64,000 nt of DNA from Entomomonas asaccharolytica (GCF_016653615.1 NZ_CP067393.1:2867673-2931672); one strand, 5' to 3'; counted from the first letter of the stretch, positions 1 through 13,874 are shown. The notes: generated by a model from the letters alone, not told the origin. Made by a program: numbers and translations.

Positions 1-775
1 CTGCTAAATAAGCCCAAGACCTAGCAGCTGCTAACAATCCCAAACTAGCTCGAGGAGATAACCCTTCACCAAAACCATCCTCCACACGAGATAATGTAAC
101 TATTCTTAAAATGTAATCAATAATAGCTTCACTGGTTTTTATTTGAGGAATGATTGCTTGTGCTTGTTTTAATTCTTGATGAGTTAAAATAGGATCTATA
201 TTAGGTAGAATAGTGCGTCTTGACTGCCCCATCAATAAGGCTTTTTCTGCTGCTTGTGCAGGATAACCCAAAGATAATCGCATTAAAAAACGGTCTAATT
301 GTGAATCAGGTAATGCGAATGTTCCCCCTTGATTAGAAGGATTTTGCGTAGCAATTACAAAAAAAGGATCTGGTAATAATCTTGTCATTCCTTCGATAGT
401 AACCTGCCCTTCTTCCATAGCTTCCAATAAAGCACTTTGGCTTTTAGGGGTAGCGCGGTTGATTTCATCTGCTAACACTAACTCAACAAAAATAGGCCCA
501 GGATGAAATATAAACTCACCTGTATTCTTATCAAACACTGAAGTGCCTAAAATATCACCAGGCAATAAATCAGAAGTAAATTGAATACGTTGAAAAGTTA
601 GCCCCATCACTCTAGCTAATGCTTGGCTTAATGTCGTTTTACCCATTCCAGGTAAATCTTCTAATAACAAATGACCTTTTGCCAGTAAACAGGTAACCGC
701 TAACCGAACTTGTAAATCTTTTCCCAACACTACTTTATTAACGATATTAATACAGTTATTAAGTTTGGTAAGCAT
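1..775 (-). CDS. MoxR-family AAA+ ATPase, 3' end cut by window edge
   Basis: I translated this by hand; it opens at the ATG complementary to 773-775 and runs off the left edge, so about 258 residues are visible. The N-terminal half carries the Walker A (LEDLPGMGKTTL), a Walker B around LVLADEINRA, and the ATQNPSNQGGTF sensor segment typical of MoxR ATPases. Family members act as chaperone-like ATPases that help assemble or activate protein complexes, usually with a DUF58/vWA protein encoded downstream; that partner would lie outside the window. The 230 bases between this start and the tuf terminator are AT-rich and hold no gene I can support, so the promoter probably lies there. The family is certain; the specific target is unknown. 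Confidence 0.9.
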   Translation of the reverse strand, partial: MLTKLNNCINIVNKVVLGKDLQVRLAVTCLLAKGHLLLEDLPGMGKTTLSQALARVMGLTFQRIQFTSDLLPGDILGTSVFDKNTGEFIFHPGPIFVELVLADEINRATPKSQSALLEAMEEGQVTIEGMTRLLPDPFFVIATQNPSNQGGTFALPDSQLDRFLMRLSLGYPAQAAEKALLMGQSRRTILPNIDPILTHQELKQAQAIIPQIKTSEAIIDYILRIVTLSRVEDGFGEGLSPRASLGLLAAARSWAYLA

Positions 776-1002
776 CTAATATTCCTTTGATAACACAGCT
801 ATATCTAAACAGTTAGAGCAGACTACGAGAGTAGTTAACTAATATTAACTAACAGTAGCTATTGAGCTAAACGTAAAATCTAACAGTTAATAGTACAAGA
901 TTCTACAAAATAATTGTAAAACAATTTACTTAAAGAATAATGAGATTAGTAATTTTATTGGTAGAAATAAACTTTATCCCTATTTTTTTCTACACCTTTA
1001 AT

Positions 1003-1036
1003 AATAAAAAAGCCCAACATAAGTTGGGCTTTTTAA
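1003..1036 (-). terminator. tuf terminator (bidirectional shape)
   Basis: An 8-bp stem, AGCCCAAC at 1011-1018 with GTTGGGCT at 1023-1030 around a 4-base loop, is followed by T tracts in both directions. On the minus strand it sits just after the tuf stop codon and should end the long rpsL-rpsG-fusA-tuf transcript. The plus-strand T run would also work, but no plus-strand gene precedes it. Confidence 0.85.
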
Positions 1037-1050
1037 CAAGTAAACCCTAA

Positions 1051-2244
1051 TTATTTAAGGATTTTAGATACAACACCTGCACCTACTGTACGACCACCTT
1101 CACGAATAGCGAAACGTAAACCGTCTTCCATCGCGATTGGGTTAATTAAAGTAACAACCATTTTCACGTTATCACCTGGCATAACCATTTCAGTACCTTC
1201 TGGTAATTCACAAGAACCAGTTACGTCAGTAGTACGGAAGTAGAATTGTGGACGGTAGCCTTTGAAGAAAGGAGTGTGACGACCACCTTCTTCTTTTGAC
1301 AAAATGTACACTTCACATTCAAACTCAGTGTGAGGAGTGATAGAACCTGGTTTAGCTAATACTTGACCACGTTCAACGTCTTCACGCTTAGTACCACGTA
1401 ATAATGCACCAATGTTCTCACCTGCACGACCTTCGTCTAGCAATTTACGGAACATTTCAACACCAGTACAGGTAGTTTTAGTCGTAGGACGTAAGCCAAC
1501 GATTTCAATTTCTTCACCAGTCTTAACAATACCACGCTCAACACGGCCAGTTACCACAGTACCACGACCAGAGATTGAGAACACGTCTTCGATTGGCATT
1601 AAGAATGGTTGATCGATAGCACGTACAGGCTCAGGGATATACGAATCTAAAGTTTCAACTAGTTTACGAACTGCTGAAACACCGATTTCGTTATCATCTT
1701 TACCTTCTAATGCCATTAATGCAGAACCGATAATGATAGGAGTATCATCACCTGGGAAGTCGTAGCTGTTTAATAAGTCACGAACTTCCATCTCTACTAA
1801 TTCGATCAACTCAGCATCATCAACCATGTCTGCTTTGTTTAAGAATACCACGATGTAAGGTACACCTACTTGACGAGACAATAAGATGTGCTCACGAGTT
1901 TGTGGCATAGGACCATCAGCAGCTGAACAAACAAGGATAGCACCATCCATTTGTGCAGCACCAGTGATCATGTTTTTAACATAGTCAGCATGGCCTGGGC
2001 AGTCAACGTGCGCGTAGTGACGAGCTGGAGAGTCGTACTCTACGTGAGATGTATTAATAGTAATACCACGAGCCTTTTCTTCTGGAGCATTATCGATTTG
2101 GTCGAATGCTTTAGCAGAACCACCCCAAGTATCAGAGCACACTTTAGTTAATGCTGCTGTTAGAGTAGTTTTACCATGGTCCACGTGACCGATTGTACCT
2201 ACGTTTACGTGGGGTTTGTTACGTTCAAATTTTTCCTTAGCCAC
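1051..2244 (-). CDS. tuf: Elongation factor Tu
   Basis: EF-Tu is the GTPase that carries aminoacyl-tRNA to the ribosomal A site. The 397-residue product has the usual length. The P-loop GHVDHGKT is at residues 19-26, the switch II motif DCPGH near residue 82 and the guanine-specificity motif NKAD near residue 137, followed by the two beta-barrel domains. It is the last gene of the rpsL-rpsG-fusA-tuf string, 34 bases after fusA, and is followed by a strong terminator. It is the only tuf copy in the window; the position where Pseudomonas usually has a second copy, between tRNA-Thr and tRNA-Trp, contains only a 110-base spacer. Confidence 0.98.
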   Translation of the reverse strand: MAKEKFERNKPHVNVGTIGHVDHGKTTLTAALTKVCSDTWGGSAKAFDQIDNAPEEKARGITINTSHVEYDSPARHYAHVDCPGHADYVKNMITGAAQMDGAILVCSAADGPMPQTREHILLSRQVGVPYIVVFLNKADMVDDAELIELVEMEVRDLLNSYDFPGDDTPIIIGSALMALEGKDDNEIGVSAVRKLVETLDSYIPEPVRAIDQPFLMPIEDVFSISGRGTVVTGRVERGIVKTGEEIEIVGLRPTTKTTCTGVEMFRKLLDEGRAGENIGALLRGTKREDVERGQVLAKPGSITPHTEFECEVYILSKEEGGRHTPFFKGYRPQFYFRTTDVTGSCELPEGTEMVMPGDNVKMVVTLINPIAMEDGLRFAIREGGRTVGAGVVSKILK

Positions 2245-2278
2245 GAGAATAAACCTCTTATCAAATCAAATGGAAATA

Positions 2279-4381
2279 TTAACCTTGTTTTTTACTAATT
2301 GCTTCAGCAATATTTGATGGTGCCTCAGCATATTTCAAGAACTCCATAGAGTAACTTGCACGACCCTGAGACATTGAGCGAACATCGGTAGCATAACCGA
2401 ACATTTCACCCAATGGAACTTCTGCTCTAATAACTGTACCAGAAACAGAATCTTCCATACCCTGAATCATACCACGACGGCGGTTAAGGTCACCCATTAC
2501 ATCGCCCATGTAGTCTTCAGGAGTTACCACTTCAACTTTCATAATAGGCTCTAACAACACTGCTCCACCTTTGGTAGAAAGTTGTTTAGTTGCCATTGAA
2601 GCAGCAAATTTAAATGCCATCTCGGAAGAGTCAACATCATGGTATGAACCATCAAATACTGTTGCTTTTAAACCTAACAGAGGATAACCGGCAACCACAC
2701 CGTTTTTCATCTGTTCTTCAATACCCTTCTGGATAGCTGGAATATATTCTTTAGGAATAGCACCACCAACGATTTCGTTAATAAATACTAGACCTTCTTG
2801 CCCTTCATCAGCAGGAGCAAAACGAATCCAACAATGACCATATTGACCACGACCACCTGATTGACGAACGTATTTACCTTCAACTTCACAGGTATTACGA
2901 ATCGCTTCACGGTAAGCAACTTGTGGTTTACCAATATTAGCCTCAACACCAAATTCGCGTTTCATACGATCAACGATGATGTCTAAATGCAACTCACCCA
3001 TACCAGAAATAATGGTTTGACCTGATTCTTCATCTGTTTTAACACGGAATGAAGGGTCTTCTTGAGCTAATTTACTTAAAGCAAGACCCATTTTTTCTTG
3101 GTCAGCTTTAGTTTTTGGCTCAACAGCTACCGAAATAACTGGTTCTGGGAAATCCATACGCTCAAGGATAATTTGCTTGTCGTTATCGCATAAAGTATCA
3201 CCTGTAGTAACATCTTTCATACCGATAAGCGCAGCAATATCACCTGCACGTACTTCATCAATTTCTTTACGATCGTTAGCATGCATTTGCACCATACGAC
3301 CAACACGCTCTTTTTTACCCTTTACAGAGTTAATCACAGAGTCGCCTGATTTTAGTACACCTGAATAAACACGTACGAAAGTTAACGTTCCTACGAATTT
3401 ATCAGAAGCAATTTTAAATGCTAACGCTGAGAATGGTTCGCTGTCATCTGCATGACGCTCATCATGTTTCTCTTCATCATCTGGATCAGTTCCTTTAATA
3501 GCAGGAATTTCATCAGGTGCTGGTAAGAATTGAATCACCGCATCTAGCACTAATGGTACACCTTTATTTTTAAAGGAAGAACCACACACTGCAGGCACAA
3601 TTTCATTAGCTAATGTACGAATACGTAGGCCAGCAACGATATCTTCATAAGATAAGTCACCTTCTTCTAAGTATTTATTCATTAACTCTTCATTCGCTTC
3701 AGCCGCAGCTTCAACCATGTTAGAACGGTATTCTTCAGCTTGTGCTTGTAACTCAGCTGGAATTTCTTCTTCGCGATAAGTTACACCTTTATCATCTTCA
3801 TTCCAATAGATTGCTTTCATTTTTAATAAATCTACTTGGCCTTGGAAGTTATCCTCAGCACCAATTGGAAGTTGAATTGGTACAGGTGTATGACCTAAAC
3901 GATTTTTGATTTGGTCAACAACACGTAAGAAATTAGCACCAGCACGGTCCATTTTATTAACGTACACAACACGAGGTACGCAATATTTATTTGCTTGACG
4001 CCATACAGTTTCAGATTGTGGTTCAACACCAGAAGTACCACAAAACACTACTACTGCACCATCAAGTACACGTAATGAACGCTCTACTTCAATAGTAAAG
4101 TCAACGTGACCAGGAGTATCAATTACGTTAACACGATAATTATCAAACTGCTTACTTGAGCCAGACCAAAACGCTGTTGTTGCAGCAGAAGTAATAGTAA
4201 TACCGCGCTCTTGTTCTTGTTCCATCCAGTCCATGGTGGCAGCACCATCATGAACCTCACCTAATTTGTGATTTACACCGGTATAGAACAGAATACGTTC
4301 TGTAGTGGTAGTTTTACCAGCATCAACGTGCGCACAGATACCAATATTACGATAACGATTAATAGGAGTTGTACGAGCCAT
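2279..4381 (-). CDS. fusA: Elongation factor G
   Basis: EF-G is the GTPase that drives translocation and, with the recycling factor, splits ribosomes after termination. The 700-residue protein has the P-loop AHVDAGKT at residues 17-24, a DTPGH motif near residue 90 and NKMD near residue 142, then domains II to V including the domain IV segment around [13 protein letters not shown]. The start is preceded by a GAGG Shine-Dalgarno. It lies between rpsG and tuf with short spacers, the canonical str operon order. The retained long form with an intact G domain marks it as the main housekeeping EF-G and not a paralogue. Confidence 0.98.
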   Translation of the reverse strand: MARTTPINRYRNIGICAHVDAGKTTTTERILFYTGVNHKLGEVHDGAATMDWMEQEQERGITITSAATTAFWSGSSKQFDNYRVNVIDTPGHVDFTIEVERSLRVLDGAVVVFCGTSGVEPQSETVWRQANKYCVPRVVYVNKMDRAGANFLRVVDQIKNRLGHTPVPIQLPIGAEDNFQGQVDLLKMKAIYWNEDDKGVTYREEEIPAELQAQAEEYRSNMVEAAAEANEELMNKYLEEGDLSYEDIVAGLRIRTLANEIVPAVCGSSFKNKGVPLVLDAVIQFLPAPDEIPAIKGTDPDDEEKHDERHADDSEPFSALAFKIASDKFVGTLTFVRVYSGVLKSGDSVINSVKGKKERVGRMVQMHANDRKEIDEVRAGDIAALIGMKDVTTGDTLCDNDKQIILERMDFPEPVISVAVEPKTKADQEKMGLALSKLAQEDPSFRVKTDEESGQTIISGMGELHLDIIVDRMKREFGVEANIGKPQVAYREAIRNTCEVEGKYVRQSGGRGQYGHCWIRFAPADEGQEGLVFINEIVGGAIPKEYIPAIQKGIEEQMKNGVVAGYPLLGLKATVFDGSYHDVDSSEMAFKFAASMATKQLSTKGGAVLLEPIMKVEVVTPEDYMGDVMGDLNRRRGMIQGMEDSVSGTVIRAEVPLGEMFGYATDVRSMSQGRASYSMEFLKYAEAPSNIAEAISKKQG

Positions 4382-4408
4382 AAGGTCCTCGTTAAATAAT
4401 TAATACAG

Positions 4409-4894
<486 letters not shown>

Positions 4895-4964
4895 CTAAAA
4901 CGGTCTTCAGGTTAGTTCGGGATAATCCCGTCCTTACTCTTATCGACTCAAAAAAATTAAAAAA

Positions 4965-5336
4965 TTACTTAGGACGCTTCGCGCCATATTTTGAACGACC
5001 TTGCTTACGGTCTTTAACACCAGTGGTATCTAAAGAACCACGCACAGTATGATAACGCACACCTGGCAAGTCTTTAACACGACCACCACGGATTAGTACC
5101 ACACTATGCTCTTGCAAGTTATGACCTTCACCACCAATGTATGAAGTCACTTCGTATCCATTAGTTAAACGCACACGACATACTTTACGCATAGCCGAGT
5201 TTGGTTTTTTAGGTGTAGTTGTGTAAACACGTACACAAACTCCACGACGTTGGGGGCAGCGCTGCAAAGCTGGCACGTCACTTTTTTCGACGAGACGCTT
5301 GCGAGGCTTGCGCACCAATTGATTAATTGTTGCCAT
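4965..5336 (-). CDS. rpsL: 30S ribosomal protein S12
   Basis: S12 shapes the decoding centre of the 30S subunit. The 123-residue length is typical. Lysines at positions 43 and 88, the positions where substitutions give streptomycin resistance in other bacteria, are both present in the motifs TPKKPNSA and RVKDLPGV, so the protein looks like the drug-sensitive wild type. It is the first gene of the str operon. A terminator and a sigma70-like promoter lie directly upstream, so it can be transcribed independently of rpoC. Confidence 0.98.
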   Translation of the reverse strand: MATINQLVRKPRKRLVEKSDVPALQRCPQRRGVCVRVYTTTPKKPNSAMRKVCRVRLTNGYEVTSYIGGEGHNLQEHSVVLIRGGRVKDLPGVRYHTVRGSLDTTGVKDRKQGRSKYGAKRPK

Positions 5337-5369
5337 CTATCGCTCCACGAAACATTTTTACAACATAAT

Positions 5370-5397
5370 AAAAATGGCGAGGCAAAACCCCGCCAAA
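5370..5397 (-). terminator. rpoC terminator upstream of rpsL
   Basis: Reading along the minus strand, an arm TGGCGGGG (5395-5388) pairs with CCTCGCCA (5382-5375), allowing one mismatch, and is followed by five T residues. This is a convincing intrinsic terminator at the end of the rplKAJL-rpoBC transcript. It lies downstream of the rpsL promoter at 5411-5439, so it would also partly attenuate transcripts started there. Confidence 0.7.
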
Positions 5398-5410
5398 TTT
5401 AGGGATATAA

Positions 5411-5439
5411 AGTCTAAAGACAATCAATCCCTACGTCAA
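5411..5439 (-). promoter_or_regulatory. Candidate str operon promoter
   Basis: On the minus strand TTGACG (5439-5434) is separated by exactly 17 bases from TAGACT (5416-5411), giving good matches to sigma70 -35 and -10 elements. It sits between rpoC and rpsL and would serve rpsL-rpsG-fusA-tuf. This comes from the sequence pattern only. Confidence 0.5.
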
Positions 5440-5467
5440 GCAAACAATGATATTTTGTCAATATAAC

Positions 5468-8400
5468 TTAATTTTCTGTTAAGTTTAATGCTTCTGTTAA
5501 TGCTGCTTCCACTTCATCAGCACTCACTTGCGCATTTGGATCAATATCACGTTTTTGTTTGCGTTCATTATGGTAAGTTAAACCTGTACCTGCTGGTATC
5601 AAGCGACCAACCACAACGTTTTCTTTAAGTCCACGTAAATAATCACGTTTGCCTGTTACCGCTGCTTCAGTAAGAACACGTGTTGTTTCTTGGAATGAAG
5701 CCGCAGAGATAAAGGACTCAGTAGATAATGAAGCTTTAGTAATACCTAATAAAATTCGCTCATATTTTGCTGGGAATTTATTAGCTGCTGCTAGCTCTTC
5801 ATTTTCTTCAAGTACTTTGGTTAATTCTGCTTGATCGCCTTTGATTAAGCTTGAATCACCTGTTTCAGAAACTTCCACTTTACGTAACATTTGGCGTAAG
5901 ATCGTTTCAATATGCTTATCGTTAATCTTCACACCTTGTAAACGATAAACTTCTTGAATTTCTTGCACGATATAATGTGCTAAAGCAGAAACACCTAATA
6001 AACGTAAAATATCGTGTGGATTACTTGGGCCATCCGAAATTACTTCACCACGGCTTACTTGCTCACCTTCAAACACGTTCAGGTGACGCCATTTTGGAAT
6101 TAACTCTTCGTATGGCTCTGCACCATCAGTTGGCGTAATCACTAAACGACGTTTACCTTTAGTTTCTTTACCGAAAGAAATCGTACCACTTATTTCTGCA
6201 AGAATTGCAGGCTCTTTCGGACGACGCGCTTCAAACAAGTCAGCTACACGAGGTAGACCACCCGTAATATCACGAGTCTTAACCGTTTCAGTTGGGATAC
6301 GGGCAATAACTTCACCGATACCAATCTTCGCACCATCAGTAATATTTACTAAGGCATTAGCAGGTAATAAGTATTGTGCTGGTACATCAGTACCTGGTAA
6401 TAATAAATCTTTACCTTTCGCATCAATTAATTTAACCGCAGGACGAATATCTTTACCTGCCACAGGACGATCTTTAGGATCCATTACCTGAATATTAGTC
6501 AAACCAGTTAGTTCATCAGCTTGACGTTTAATGGTAATACCTTCTTCCATACCTACGAAAGAAACCATACCCTCAACTTCAGAAACAATTGGGTGAGTAC
6601 TTGGATCCCATTTAGCAATTACAGCGCCTGCGGCTACCTTATCACCATCATTAATAGTAATTACTGCACCATAAGGTAATTTATAACGCTCACGCTCACG
6701 GCCAAACTCATCGGCAACCGCTAACTCACCTGAACGAGATACAGCTACTAAAGCACCATCAGCACGCACAACATGTTTTAAGTTATGTAAACGTACTGTT
6801 CCACCGTTCTTCACTTGAACGCTATCAGCTGCTGCACTACGGCTAGCCGCACCACCGATATGGAAGGTACGCATGGTTAACTGGGTACCTGGCTCACCAA
6901 TTGATTGAGCAGCAATAACACCAACAGATTCACCCATGTTTACAAGGTGACCACGTGCTAAATCACGACCATAACATTGAGCACATAAACCATAACGCGA
7001 TTCACAGGTGATTGGTGAACGTACAAATATTTCATCAACATTCATGTGCTCAACAAATTCAACCCATTTCTCATCAAGCAATGTTCCTGCTGGAATGATC
7101 ACATCATTTTTGCTACCTGGTTTGATAACATCATTAGCAACCACGCGACCTAATACTCGCTCAGCTAATGGCTCAACCACTTCACCGCCTTCAATATAGG
7201 CTGTCATTAATAAGCCTTGATCTGTACCACAATCACGCTCATTTACTACCAAGTCTTGTGCTACATCTACTAGACGACGAGTTAAGTAACCAGAGTTAGC
7301 TGTTTTTAACGCTGTATCTGCTAAACCTTTACGTGCACCGTGGGTAGAAATAAAGTATTGTAATACATTTAAGCCTTCACGGAAGTTAGCAATAATTGGG
7401 GTTTCGATAATAGAACCATCTGGTTTAGCCATCAAACCACGCATACCTGCTAACTGACGAATCTGTGCTGCAGAACCCCGCGCACCTGAGTCAGCCATCA
7501 TATACATAGAGTTGAAAGACTCTTGCTCTACTTCTTTACCTTCGCGATCTATAACCTTTTCTTTGGAAAGGTTAGCCATCATCGCTTTTGATACTTCATC
7601 GTTAGCTTTTGACCAAAGGTCAATTACCTTATTATACTTCTCACCTTGTGTTACCAAACCAGAAGCATATTGGCTTTCAATCTCTTTCACTTCACGGGTA
7701 GCACTTTCAATAATACGTCTTTTCTCATCAGGAATAACGAAGTCATTCACTCCGATAGATACGCCTGATAAGGTAGAGTATGCAAAACCTGTGTACATTA
7801 ATTGGTCAGCAAAAATTACGGTGTCTTTTAATCCCACTGTACGATAAGCTTGGTTAATTAGCTTAGAAATTGCTTTCTTTTTCATGGGTTGGTTAACCAC
7901 ATCAAAAGACAAGCCTTCTGGTACAATTTGGAATAACAATGCGCGACCAATCGTTGTATCAACAATACGCGTATTTTTAGTCACTTCACCTGTATCACGA
8001 TCTTTTACAGTCTCATTAATACGTACTTTTACTTTAGCATGTAGTGCTGCTTCACCTGAACGATAAGCGCGATCTACTTCTTGTAAGTCAGCAAAGGCAC
8101 GACCTTCACCTTTTGCATTGACTGCATCACGAGTCATATAGTAAAGACCTAATACCACGTCCTGTGAAGGAACGATAATAGGCTCACCATTGGCTGGTGA
8201 TAATACGTTGTTAGTAGACATCATTAACGCACGCGCTTCTAATTGCGCTTCAATGGTTAATGGCACGTGTACTGCCATTTGGTCACCGTCGAAGTCAGCG
8301 TTATAAGCCGCACATACTAACGGATGTAACTGAATAGCTTTACCTTCAATTAATACAGGTTCAAACGCTTGAATACCTAAGCGGTGCAGCGTAGGTGCAC

Positions 8401-9673
8401 GGTTTAATAGTACTGGATGTTCGCGGATTACATCAGCTAAAACGTCCCATACTTCTGGTAACTCACGCTCCACCATTTTCTTAGCAGCTTTAATAGTAGT
8501 CGCAATGCCGCGTGCTTCTAATTTACCAAAAATAAATGGTTTGAATAATTCAAGTGCCATTTTCTTAGGTAAACCACATTGATGTAAACGTAAAGTAGGG
8601 CCTACAGTAATTACAGAACGACCAGAGTAGTCAACACGCTTACCTAATAAGTTCTGACGGAAACGACCTTGTTTACCTTTGATCATATCAGCCAAAGATT
8701 TTAAAGGACGTTTGTTAGAACCAGTGATAGCGCGGCCGCGACGACCGTTATCTAATAGCGCATCTACAGATTCTTGTAACATACGTTTTTCGTTACGTAC
8801 GATAATATCTGGTGCTGCTAAATCTAATAAACGTTTTAGACGGTTATTACGATTGATCACACGACGGTATAAATCGTTAAGATCAGATGTCGCAAAACGA
8901 CCACCATCTAAAGGTACTAGTGGACGCAAATCAGGTGGGAGAACTGGTAATACAGTTAAAATCATCCACTCAGGCTTATTGCCAGAGTTTTTGAAGGCTT
9001 CCATTAATTTTAAACGCTTAGATAACTTCTTGATCTTAGTTTCTGAATTAGTTTGCGGAATTTCTTCACGCAAGGTATTAATTTCATGGTCTAAGTCAAT
9101 TTGCATTAATAGTTCACGAATTGCTTCTGCACCCATCCGTGCATCAAACTCATCAGCAAACTCTTCTAAGGCTTCAAAGTATTGTTCATCATTTAATAAT
9201 TGACCTTTTTCTAAGGTAGTCATACCTGGGTCAATTACTACATAACTTTCGAAATAGAGCACGCGCTCAATATCACGAAGCGTCATATCTAATAATAAGC
9301 CAATACGTGATGGTAATGATTTTAAGAACCAAATATGCGCAGTAGGTGAAGCTAATTCAATATGCCCCATACGCTCACGACGTACTTTAGTTAAGGCAAC
9401 TTCCACACCACACTTCTCACAAATCACACCACGGTGTTTTAAGCGTTTGTACTTACCACACAGACACTCATAGTCTTTTACTGGACCAAAGATTTTGGCG
9501 CAGAATAAACCATCACGCTCAGGTTTAAAGGTACGATAGTTAATGGTTTCTGGTTTTTTCACTTCACCAAAAGACCATGAACGAATCATTTCAGGGGAAG
9601 CCAGACCTATACGGATCGCATCGAACTCACCTGACTGACCTTGATTTTTCAATAAATTAAGCAAATCTTTCAA
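5468..9673 (-). CDS. rpoC: RNA polymerase subunit beta-prime (TTG start)
   Basis: The largest RNA polymerase subunit carries the catalytic magnesium site. Visible features are the N-terminal zinc-binding cluster [20 protein letters not shown], the active-site motif [10 protein letters not shown], the trigger-loop region, and a second cysteine cluster [13 protein letters not shown]. An in-frame ATG exists 36 bases upstream, but it has no ribosome-binding site. A perfect AGGAGG (minus strand, 9686-9681) lies seven bases before a TTG at 9673, and translation from it gives the conserved N-terminus [11 protein letters not shown] (first residue read as Met), matching Pseudomonas RpoC. The product is then 1401 residues. 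It follows rpoB after 62 bases. Confidence 0.97.
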   Translation of the reverse strand: MKDLLNLLKNQGQSGEFDAIRIGLASPEMIRSWSFGEVKKPETINYRTFKPERDGLFCAKIFGPVKDYECLCGKYKRLKHRGVICEKCGVEVALTKVRRERMGHIELASPTAHIWFLKSLPSRIGLLLDMTLRDIERVLYFESYVVIDPGMTTLEKGQLLNDEQYFEALEEFADEFDARMGAEAIRELLMQIDLDHEINTLREEIPQTNSETKIKKLSKRLKLMEAFKNSGNKPEWMILTVLPVLPPDLRPLVPLDGGRFATSDLNDLYRRVINRNNRLKRLLDLAAPDIIVRNEKRMLQESVDALLDNGRRGRAITGSNKRPLKSLADMIKGKQGRFRQNLLGKRVDYSGRSVITVGPTLRLHQCGLPKKMALELFKPFIFGKLEARGIATTIKAAKKMVERELPEVWDVLADVIREHPVLLNRAPTLHRLGIQAFEPVLIEGKAIQLHPLVCAAYNADFDGDQMAVHVPLTIEAQLEARALMMSTNNVLSPANGEPIIVPSQDVVLGLYYMTRDAVNAKGEGRAFADLQEVDRAYRSGEAALHAKVKVRINETVKDRDTGEVTKNTRIVDTTIGRALLFQIVPEGLSFDVVNQPMKKKAISKLINQAYRTVGLKDTVIFADQLMYTGFAYSTLSGVSIGVNDFVIPDEKRRIIESATREVKEIESQYASGLVTQGEKYNKVIDLWSKANDEVSKAMMANLSKEKVIDREGKEVEQESFNSMYMMADSGARGSAAQIRQLAGMRGLMAKPDGSIIETPIIANFREGLNVLQYFISTHGARKGLADTALKTANSGYLTRRLVDVAQDLVVNERDCGTDQGLLMTAYIEGGEVVEPLAERVLGRVVANDVIKPGSKNDVIIPAGTLLDEKWVEFVEHMNVDEIFVRSPITCESRYGLCAQCYGRDLARGHLVNMGESVGVIAAQSIGEPGTQLTMRTFHIGGAASRSAAADSVQVKNGGTVRLHNLKHVVRADGALVAVSRSGELAVADEFGRERERYKLPYGAVITINDGDKVAAGAVIAKWDPSTHPIVSEVEGMVSFVGMEEGITIKRQADELTGLTNIQVMDPKDRPVAGKDIRPAVKLIDAKGKDLLLPGTDVPAQYLLPANALVNITDGAKIGIGEVIARIPTETVKTRDITGGLPRVADLFEARRPKEPAILAEISGTISFGKETKGKRRLVITPTDGAEPYEELIPKWRHLNVFEGEQVSRGEVISDGPSNPHDILRLLGVSALAHYIVQEIQEVYRLQGVKINDKHIETILRQMLRKVEVSETGDSSLIKGDQAELTKVLEENEELAAANKFPAKYERILLGITKASLSTESFISAASFQETTRVLTEAAVTGKRDYLRGLKENVVVGRLIPAGTGLTYHNERKQKRDIDPNAQVSADEVEAALTEALNLTEN

Positions 9674-9680
9674 AGCTTTT

Positions 9681-9686
9681 CCTCCT
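9681..9686 (-). promoter_or_regulatory. rpoC Shine-Dalgarno fixing a TTG start
   Basis: AGGAGG on the minus strand, seven bases before TTG 9673-9671. This ideal spacing is the main reason to place the rpoC start at TTG and not at the upstream ATG at 9709, which would put the AGGAGG inside the coding region. Confidence 0.85.
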
Positions 9687-9735
9687 AGCGGAGCAGGAAC
9701 AGCACCCAATTGTCTGTTCCTCTGCTAAACACGTG

Positions 9736-12700
9736 TTATTCAGTTTCTAGTTCGATATCGATACCGAGTGAACGGATTTCTTTAATCAATACATTAAAGG
9801 ATTCTGGCATACCAGCTTCCATTGTATGATTACCATCCACGATGTTTTTATACATCTTAGTACGACCGTTCACATCATCCGACTTCACAGTCAACATTTC
9901 TTGTAAGGTGTAAGCGGCACCATATGCTTCTAATGCCCACACTTCCATCTCACCGAACCGCTGACCACCAAATTGTGCTTTACCACCTAAAGGCTGTTGC
10001 GTTACAAGGCTGTAAGAACCTGTAGAACGAGCATGCATCTTATCATCCACTAAGTGGTTGAGTTTCAACATGTACATATAACCTACAGTTACTGGGCGCT
10101 CGAAAGCATCACCAGTACGGCCGTTGTATAAACGCATTTGACCCGACTCAGGCATATCTGCTAGTTTCAACATTGCCTTGATTTCTGTTTCCTTGGCACC
10201 ATCGAATACCGCGGTAGCCATAGGAACACCTTTACGTAAGTTGTTGGCTAGATTAATAACTTCTTGATCGGTTAATTCATCAATATTTTCTTGACGACCA
10301 CCTATTTCGTTATAGATCTCATTTAAGAACTCACGCATTTCAGCAACTTTACGCTGTTCTTCTAACATGCGATTGATCTTAACGCCTAAACCTTTAGCTG
10401 CTAAACCCAAATGGGTTTCTAGAATTTGTCCCACGTTCATACGTGAAGGTACACCGAGTGGGTTTAATACGATATCCACTGGCTCACCGTTTTCATCATA
10501 TGGCATATCTTCTACAGGCATGATGACTGATACCACACCCTTATTACCATGACGACCAGCCATCTTATCACCAGGCTGTATACGACGTTTAACCGCTAAG
10601 TAAACTTTAACAATTTTTAAAACACCTGGTGCTAAATCATCACCTTGTTGTAGTTTGCGTTTCTTATCTTCAAACTTCTCATCTAACAACTTACGACGAT
10701 CAGCCAGATAAGCTTGTGCTTTTTCCAATTGCTCATTAAGTGCATCATCAGCCATACGAATCTTGAACCATTGACCATGTTCAATATCATCAAGAATCTC
10801 TTGGGTTAATGCTGTACCTTTCTTAAGGCCTGCACCACCATCAGCTTTATTACCTACTAAGGCTGCACTTAACCGTTCAAAAGTAGCCGTTTCAACGATA
10901 CGGAATTCTTCATTTAAATCTTTACGAATAGCGTCTAACTGAGATTTTTCAATCGCTAAAGCACGCGCATCACGCTCTACACCTTCACGGGTAAATACCT
11001 GTACATCGATTACTGTACCTTTAGTTGCAGTAGGTACACGTAATGAAGTATCTTTTACATCACTGGCTTTTTCACCAAAGATAGCACGTAATAGCTTTTC
11101 TTCTGGCGTTAATTGAGTTTCACCTTTAGGGGTTACTTTACCTACTAAAATATCACCTGGTTGAACTTCAGCACCTACGTAAACAATACCTGACTCATCT
11201 AACTTATTAAGAGCCATTTCACCTACGTTAGGAATATCTGATGTAATCTCTTCTGGGCCAAGCTTAGTATCACGAGATACACAAGTTAACTCTTGAATAT
11301 GGATAGTAGTGAAACGATCTTCTTGTACTACGCGCTCAGATAATAAAATCGAGTCTTCGAAGTTATAACCATTCCAAGGCATAAACGCCACACGCATATT
11401 TTGACCAAGTGCCAACTCACCCATATCAGTAGAAGGACCATCTGCCAAAATATCACCACGTGCAACTACATCACCTTTTTGTACTAAAGGTGTTTGGTTA
11501 ATACAGGTATTTTGATTAGAACGGGTGTACTTAGTTAGGTTGTAAATATCAACCCCTGCTTCACCTGTTTCCACCTCATCATTAGCAACACGTACCACAA
11601 TACTACTTGCGTCTACTGAGTCGATCACACCACCACGAGTTGCAACCACACACACACCTGAGTCACGAGCGACATAACGCTCCATACCTGTTCCCACTAA
11701 CGGTTTATCCGCTAATAAAGTAGGTACCGCTTGACGTTGCATGTTAGAACCCATCAAAGCACGGTTCGCATCGTCATGCTCAAGGAACGGAATTAAAGAA
11801 GCAGCTACAGATACCACCTGTTTAGGTGATACATCCATTAGAGTCACATCTTCAGGTGCCTTAACAGTAAATTCGTTCATATGACGAACAGCTACTAATT
11901 CTTCAACCAGTTTGCCTTTTTCTAATTTAGCACTAGCCTGAGCAATCACATGATCAGCTTCTTCAATCGCAGATAAGTAAACAATTTCATCCGTTACTTT
12001 GGCATTTTTAACCACACGATATGGACTCTCTAAAAAACCATATTCGTTAGTACGCGCATAAGCAGCTAATGAGTTAATCAAACCAATATTTGGACCTTCA
12101 GGTGTTTCAATAGGACATACACGACCATAATGAGTTGGATGTACGTCACGGACTTCGAAGCCAGCACGCTCACGAGTTAAACCACCTGGGCCTAATGCTG
12201 AAACACGGCGCTTATGGGTAATCTCAGATAATGGATTATTTTGATCCATAAACTGTGATAACTGGCTAGCACCAAAGAATTCTTTAATAGCAGCAGCCAC
12301 TGGTTTAGCATTAATTAAATCTTGCGGCATTAAGCCTTCACTTTCTGCCATTGAGAGACGTTCTTTAACTGCACGTTCAACACGTACTAAACCAACACGG
12401 AATTGGTTTTCAGCCATTTCACCAACACAACGTACACGACGATTACCTAAGTGGTCAATATCGTCCACAGTGCCTTTACCGTTACGGATAGCTACTAAGG
12501 TTTTTAGAACATCAATAATATCTTCTTTACTTAATACACCAGAACCTTCAATTTCTTCTCGTCCAATACGACGATTAAACTTCATCCGACCCACAGTTGA
12601 TAAGTCATAACGCTCTGGCGAGAAGAATAAATTACCAAATAAGTTTTCTGCTGCATCCTTGGTTGGCGGTTCGCCAGGACGCATCATGCGGTAAATTTCA

Positions 12701-13806
12701 ACTAACGCTTCTAATTGATTGCTGGTACTATCATTTTTCAAAGTATCTGAAATAAATGGACCGCAATCAATATCATTGGTGTAAATCGTTTCAATACGTT
12801 GTACGCCTACTTTTACCAATTTAGACAGTAACTCTTGGGTAATTTCAGTATTACATTCAGCAATGATTTCACCCGTTGCTGGATCTGCCACATCGTGGGC
12901 TAAAGTACGACCAAGAATATACTCTAATGATACTTCAAGCTCAGTAATGCCAGCTTTTTCTAATAAATTAATATGACGAGCAGTAATCCGACGGCCTTGT
13001 TCAACAATTACTTTACCTTTCTCATCACGAATATCAAATGCAGCAATTTCACCACGTAAACGTGAAGCAACTAGCTCTAATGTTAAATGATCATCTTTAA
13101 CATTAAAGATATTAGTGTCATAGAACTCGTTAAGAATTTCTTCTGTTGTATAGTTTAAAGCACGCAATAATACTGAAACAGGTAATTTACGACGGCGATC
13201 TATACGAACAAATACTTGGTCTTTCGGGTCAAATTCAAAATCTAACCATGAACCACGGTAAGGAATAATACGCGCTGAATATAATAACTTACCTGAACTA
13301 TGTGTTTTTCCACGATCATGGTCGAAGAATACACCTGGACTACGGTGTAATTGAGATACAATTACCCGCTCAGTACCATTAATAATAAAAGTACCATTAT
13401 CAGTCATTAAAGGCACTTCGCCCATATAGACTTCTTGTTCTTTAATATCTTTAATCGCTTTATTAGATGATTCACGATCGAAAATAATTAAACGAACTTT
13501 TACACGTAAAGGTACTGCATAGGTAATGCCACGTAAAATACATTCTTTAACATCAAATGCTGGCTCGCTAAAGCGGTAGCCCACATATTCTAGGGCAGCA
13601 CTGCCTGAATTGCTGAGAATTGGAAAGACGGATTTAAAAGCTGCATGTAACCCTTTATCACGGAGTTGCTCTTTACTAACGCCTTTCTGTAAGAATTCTT
13701 TATAGGAATCTAACTGAATAGCTAGTAAATAGGGTACATCCATAACATCCGGCAACTTACTAAAATCTTTGCGGATACGTTTTTTTTCAGTATAAGAGTA
13801 AGCCAT
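9736..13806 (-). CDS. rpoB: RNA polymerase subunit beta
   Basis: RpoB forms the upper jaw of core RNA polymerase and the rifampicin pocket. I place the start at 13806, giving [15 protein letters not shown] and 1356 residues, which matches Pseudomonas RpoB; the ATG 33 bases upstream adds an eleven-residue tail absent from relatives. The rifampicin-resistance cluster ([18 protein letters not shown], then VSALGPGG) is unchanged from the sensitive form. The C-terminus [15 protein letters not shown] is also conserved. The gene is preceded by a hairpin-rich spacer with an attenuator after rplL, and is followed by rpoC. Confidence 0.97.
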   Translation of the reverse strand: MAYSYTEKKRIRKDFSKLPDVMDVPYLLAIQLDSYKEFLQKGVSKEQLRDKGLHAAFKSVFPILSNSGSAALEYVGYRFSEPAFDVKECILRGITYAVPLRVKVRLIIFDRESSNKAIKDIKEQEVYMGEVPLMTDNGTFIINGTERVIVSQLHRSPGVFFDHDRGKTHSSGKLLYSARIIPYRGSWLDFEFDPKDQVFVRIDRRRKLPVSVLLRALNYTTEEILNEFYDTNIFNVKDDHLTLELVASRLRGEIAAFDIRDEKGKVIVEQGRRITARHINLLEKAGITELEVSLEYILGRTLAHDVADPATGEIIAECNTEITQELLSKLVKVGVQRIETIYTNDIDCGPFISDTLKNDSTSNQLEALVEIYRMMRPGEPPTKDAAENLFGNLFFSPERYDLSTVGRMKFNRRIGREEIEGSGVLSKEDIIDVLKTLVAIRNGKGTVDDIDHLGNRRVRCVGEMAENQFRVGLVRVERAVKERLSMAESEGLMPQDLINAKPVAAAIKEFFGASQLSQFMDQNNPLSEITHKRRVSALGPGGLTRERAGFEVRDVHPTHYGRVCPIETPEGPNIGLINSLAAYARTNEYGFLESPYRVVKNAKVTDEIVYLSAIEEADHVIAQASAKLEKGKLVEELVAVRHMNEFTVKAPEDVTLMDVSPKQVVSVAASLIPFLEHDDANRALMGSNMQRQAVPTLLADKPLVGTGMERYVARDSGVCVVATRGGVIDSVDASSIVVRVANDEVETGEAGVDIYNLTKYTRSNQNTCINQTPLVQKGDVVARGDILADGPSTDMGELALGQNMRVAFMPWNGYNFEDSILLSERVVQEDRFTTIHIQELTCVSRDTKLGPEEITSDIPNVGEMALNKLDESGIVYVGAEVQPGDILVGKVTPKGETQLTPEEKLLRAIFGEKASDVKDTSLRVPTATKGTVIDVQVFTREGVERDARALAIEKSQLDAIRKDLNEEFRIVETATFERLSAALVGNKADGGAGLKKGTALTQEILDDIEHGQWFKIRMADDALNEQLEKAQAYLADRRKLLDEKFEDKKRKLQQGDDLAPGVLKIVKVYLAVKRRIQPGDKMAGRHGNKGVVSVIMPVEDMPYDENGEPVDIVLNPLGVPSRMNVGQILETHLGLAAKGLGVKINRMLEEQRKVAEMREFLNEIYNEIGGRQENIDELTDQEVINLANNLRKGVPMATAVFDGAKETEIKAMLKLADMPESGQMRLYNGRTGDAFERPVTVGYMYMLKLNHLVDDKMHARSTGSYSLVTQQPLGGKAQFGGQRFGEMEVWALEAYGAAYTLQEMLTVKSDDVNGRTKMYKNIVDGNHTMEAGMPESFNVLIKEIRSLGIDIELETE

Positions 13807-13874
13807 CGTGCGCCCCAGTGGTAATCTGGTTAAACTCATTCGATATAAATGAGCCTGAAAAAATCTTTAATTTC

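Noticed and set aside
13806..13839. rpoB start at the upstream ATG 13839
   Set aside because: The eleven extra residues are absent from relatives; [10 protein letters not shown] at 13806 is the conserved N-terminus.
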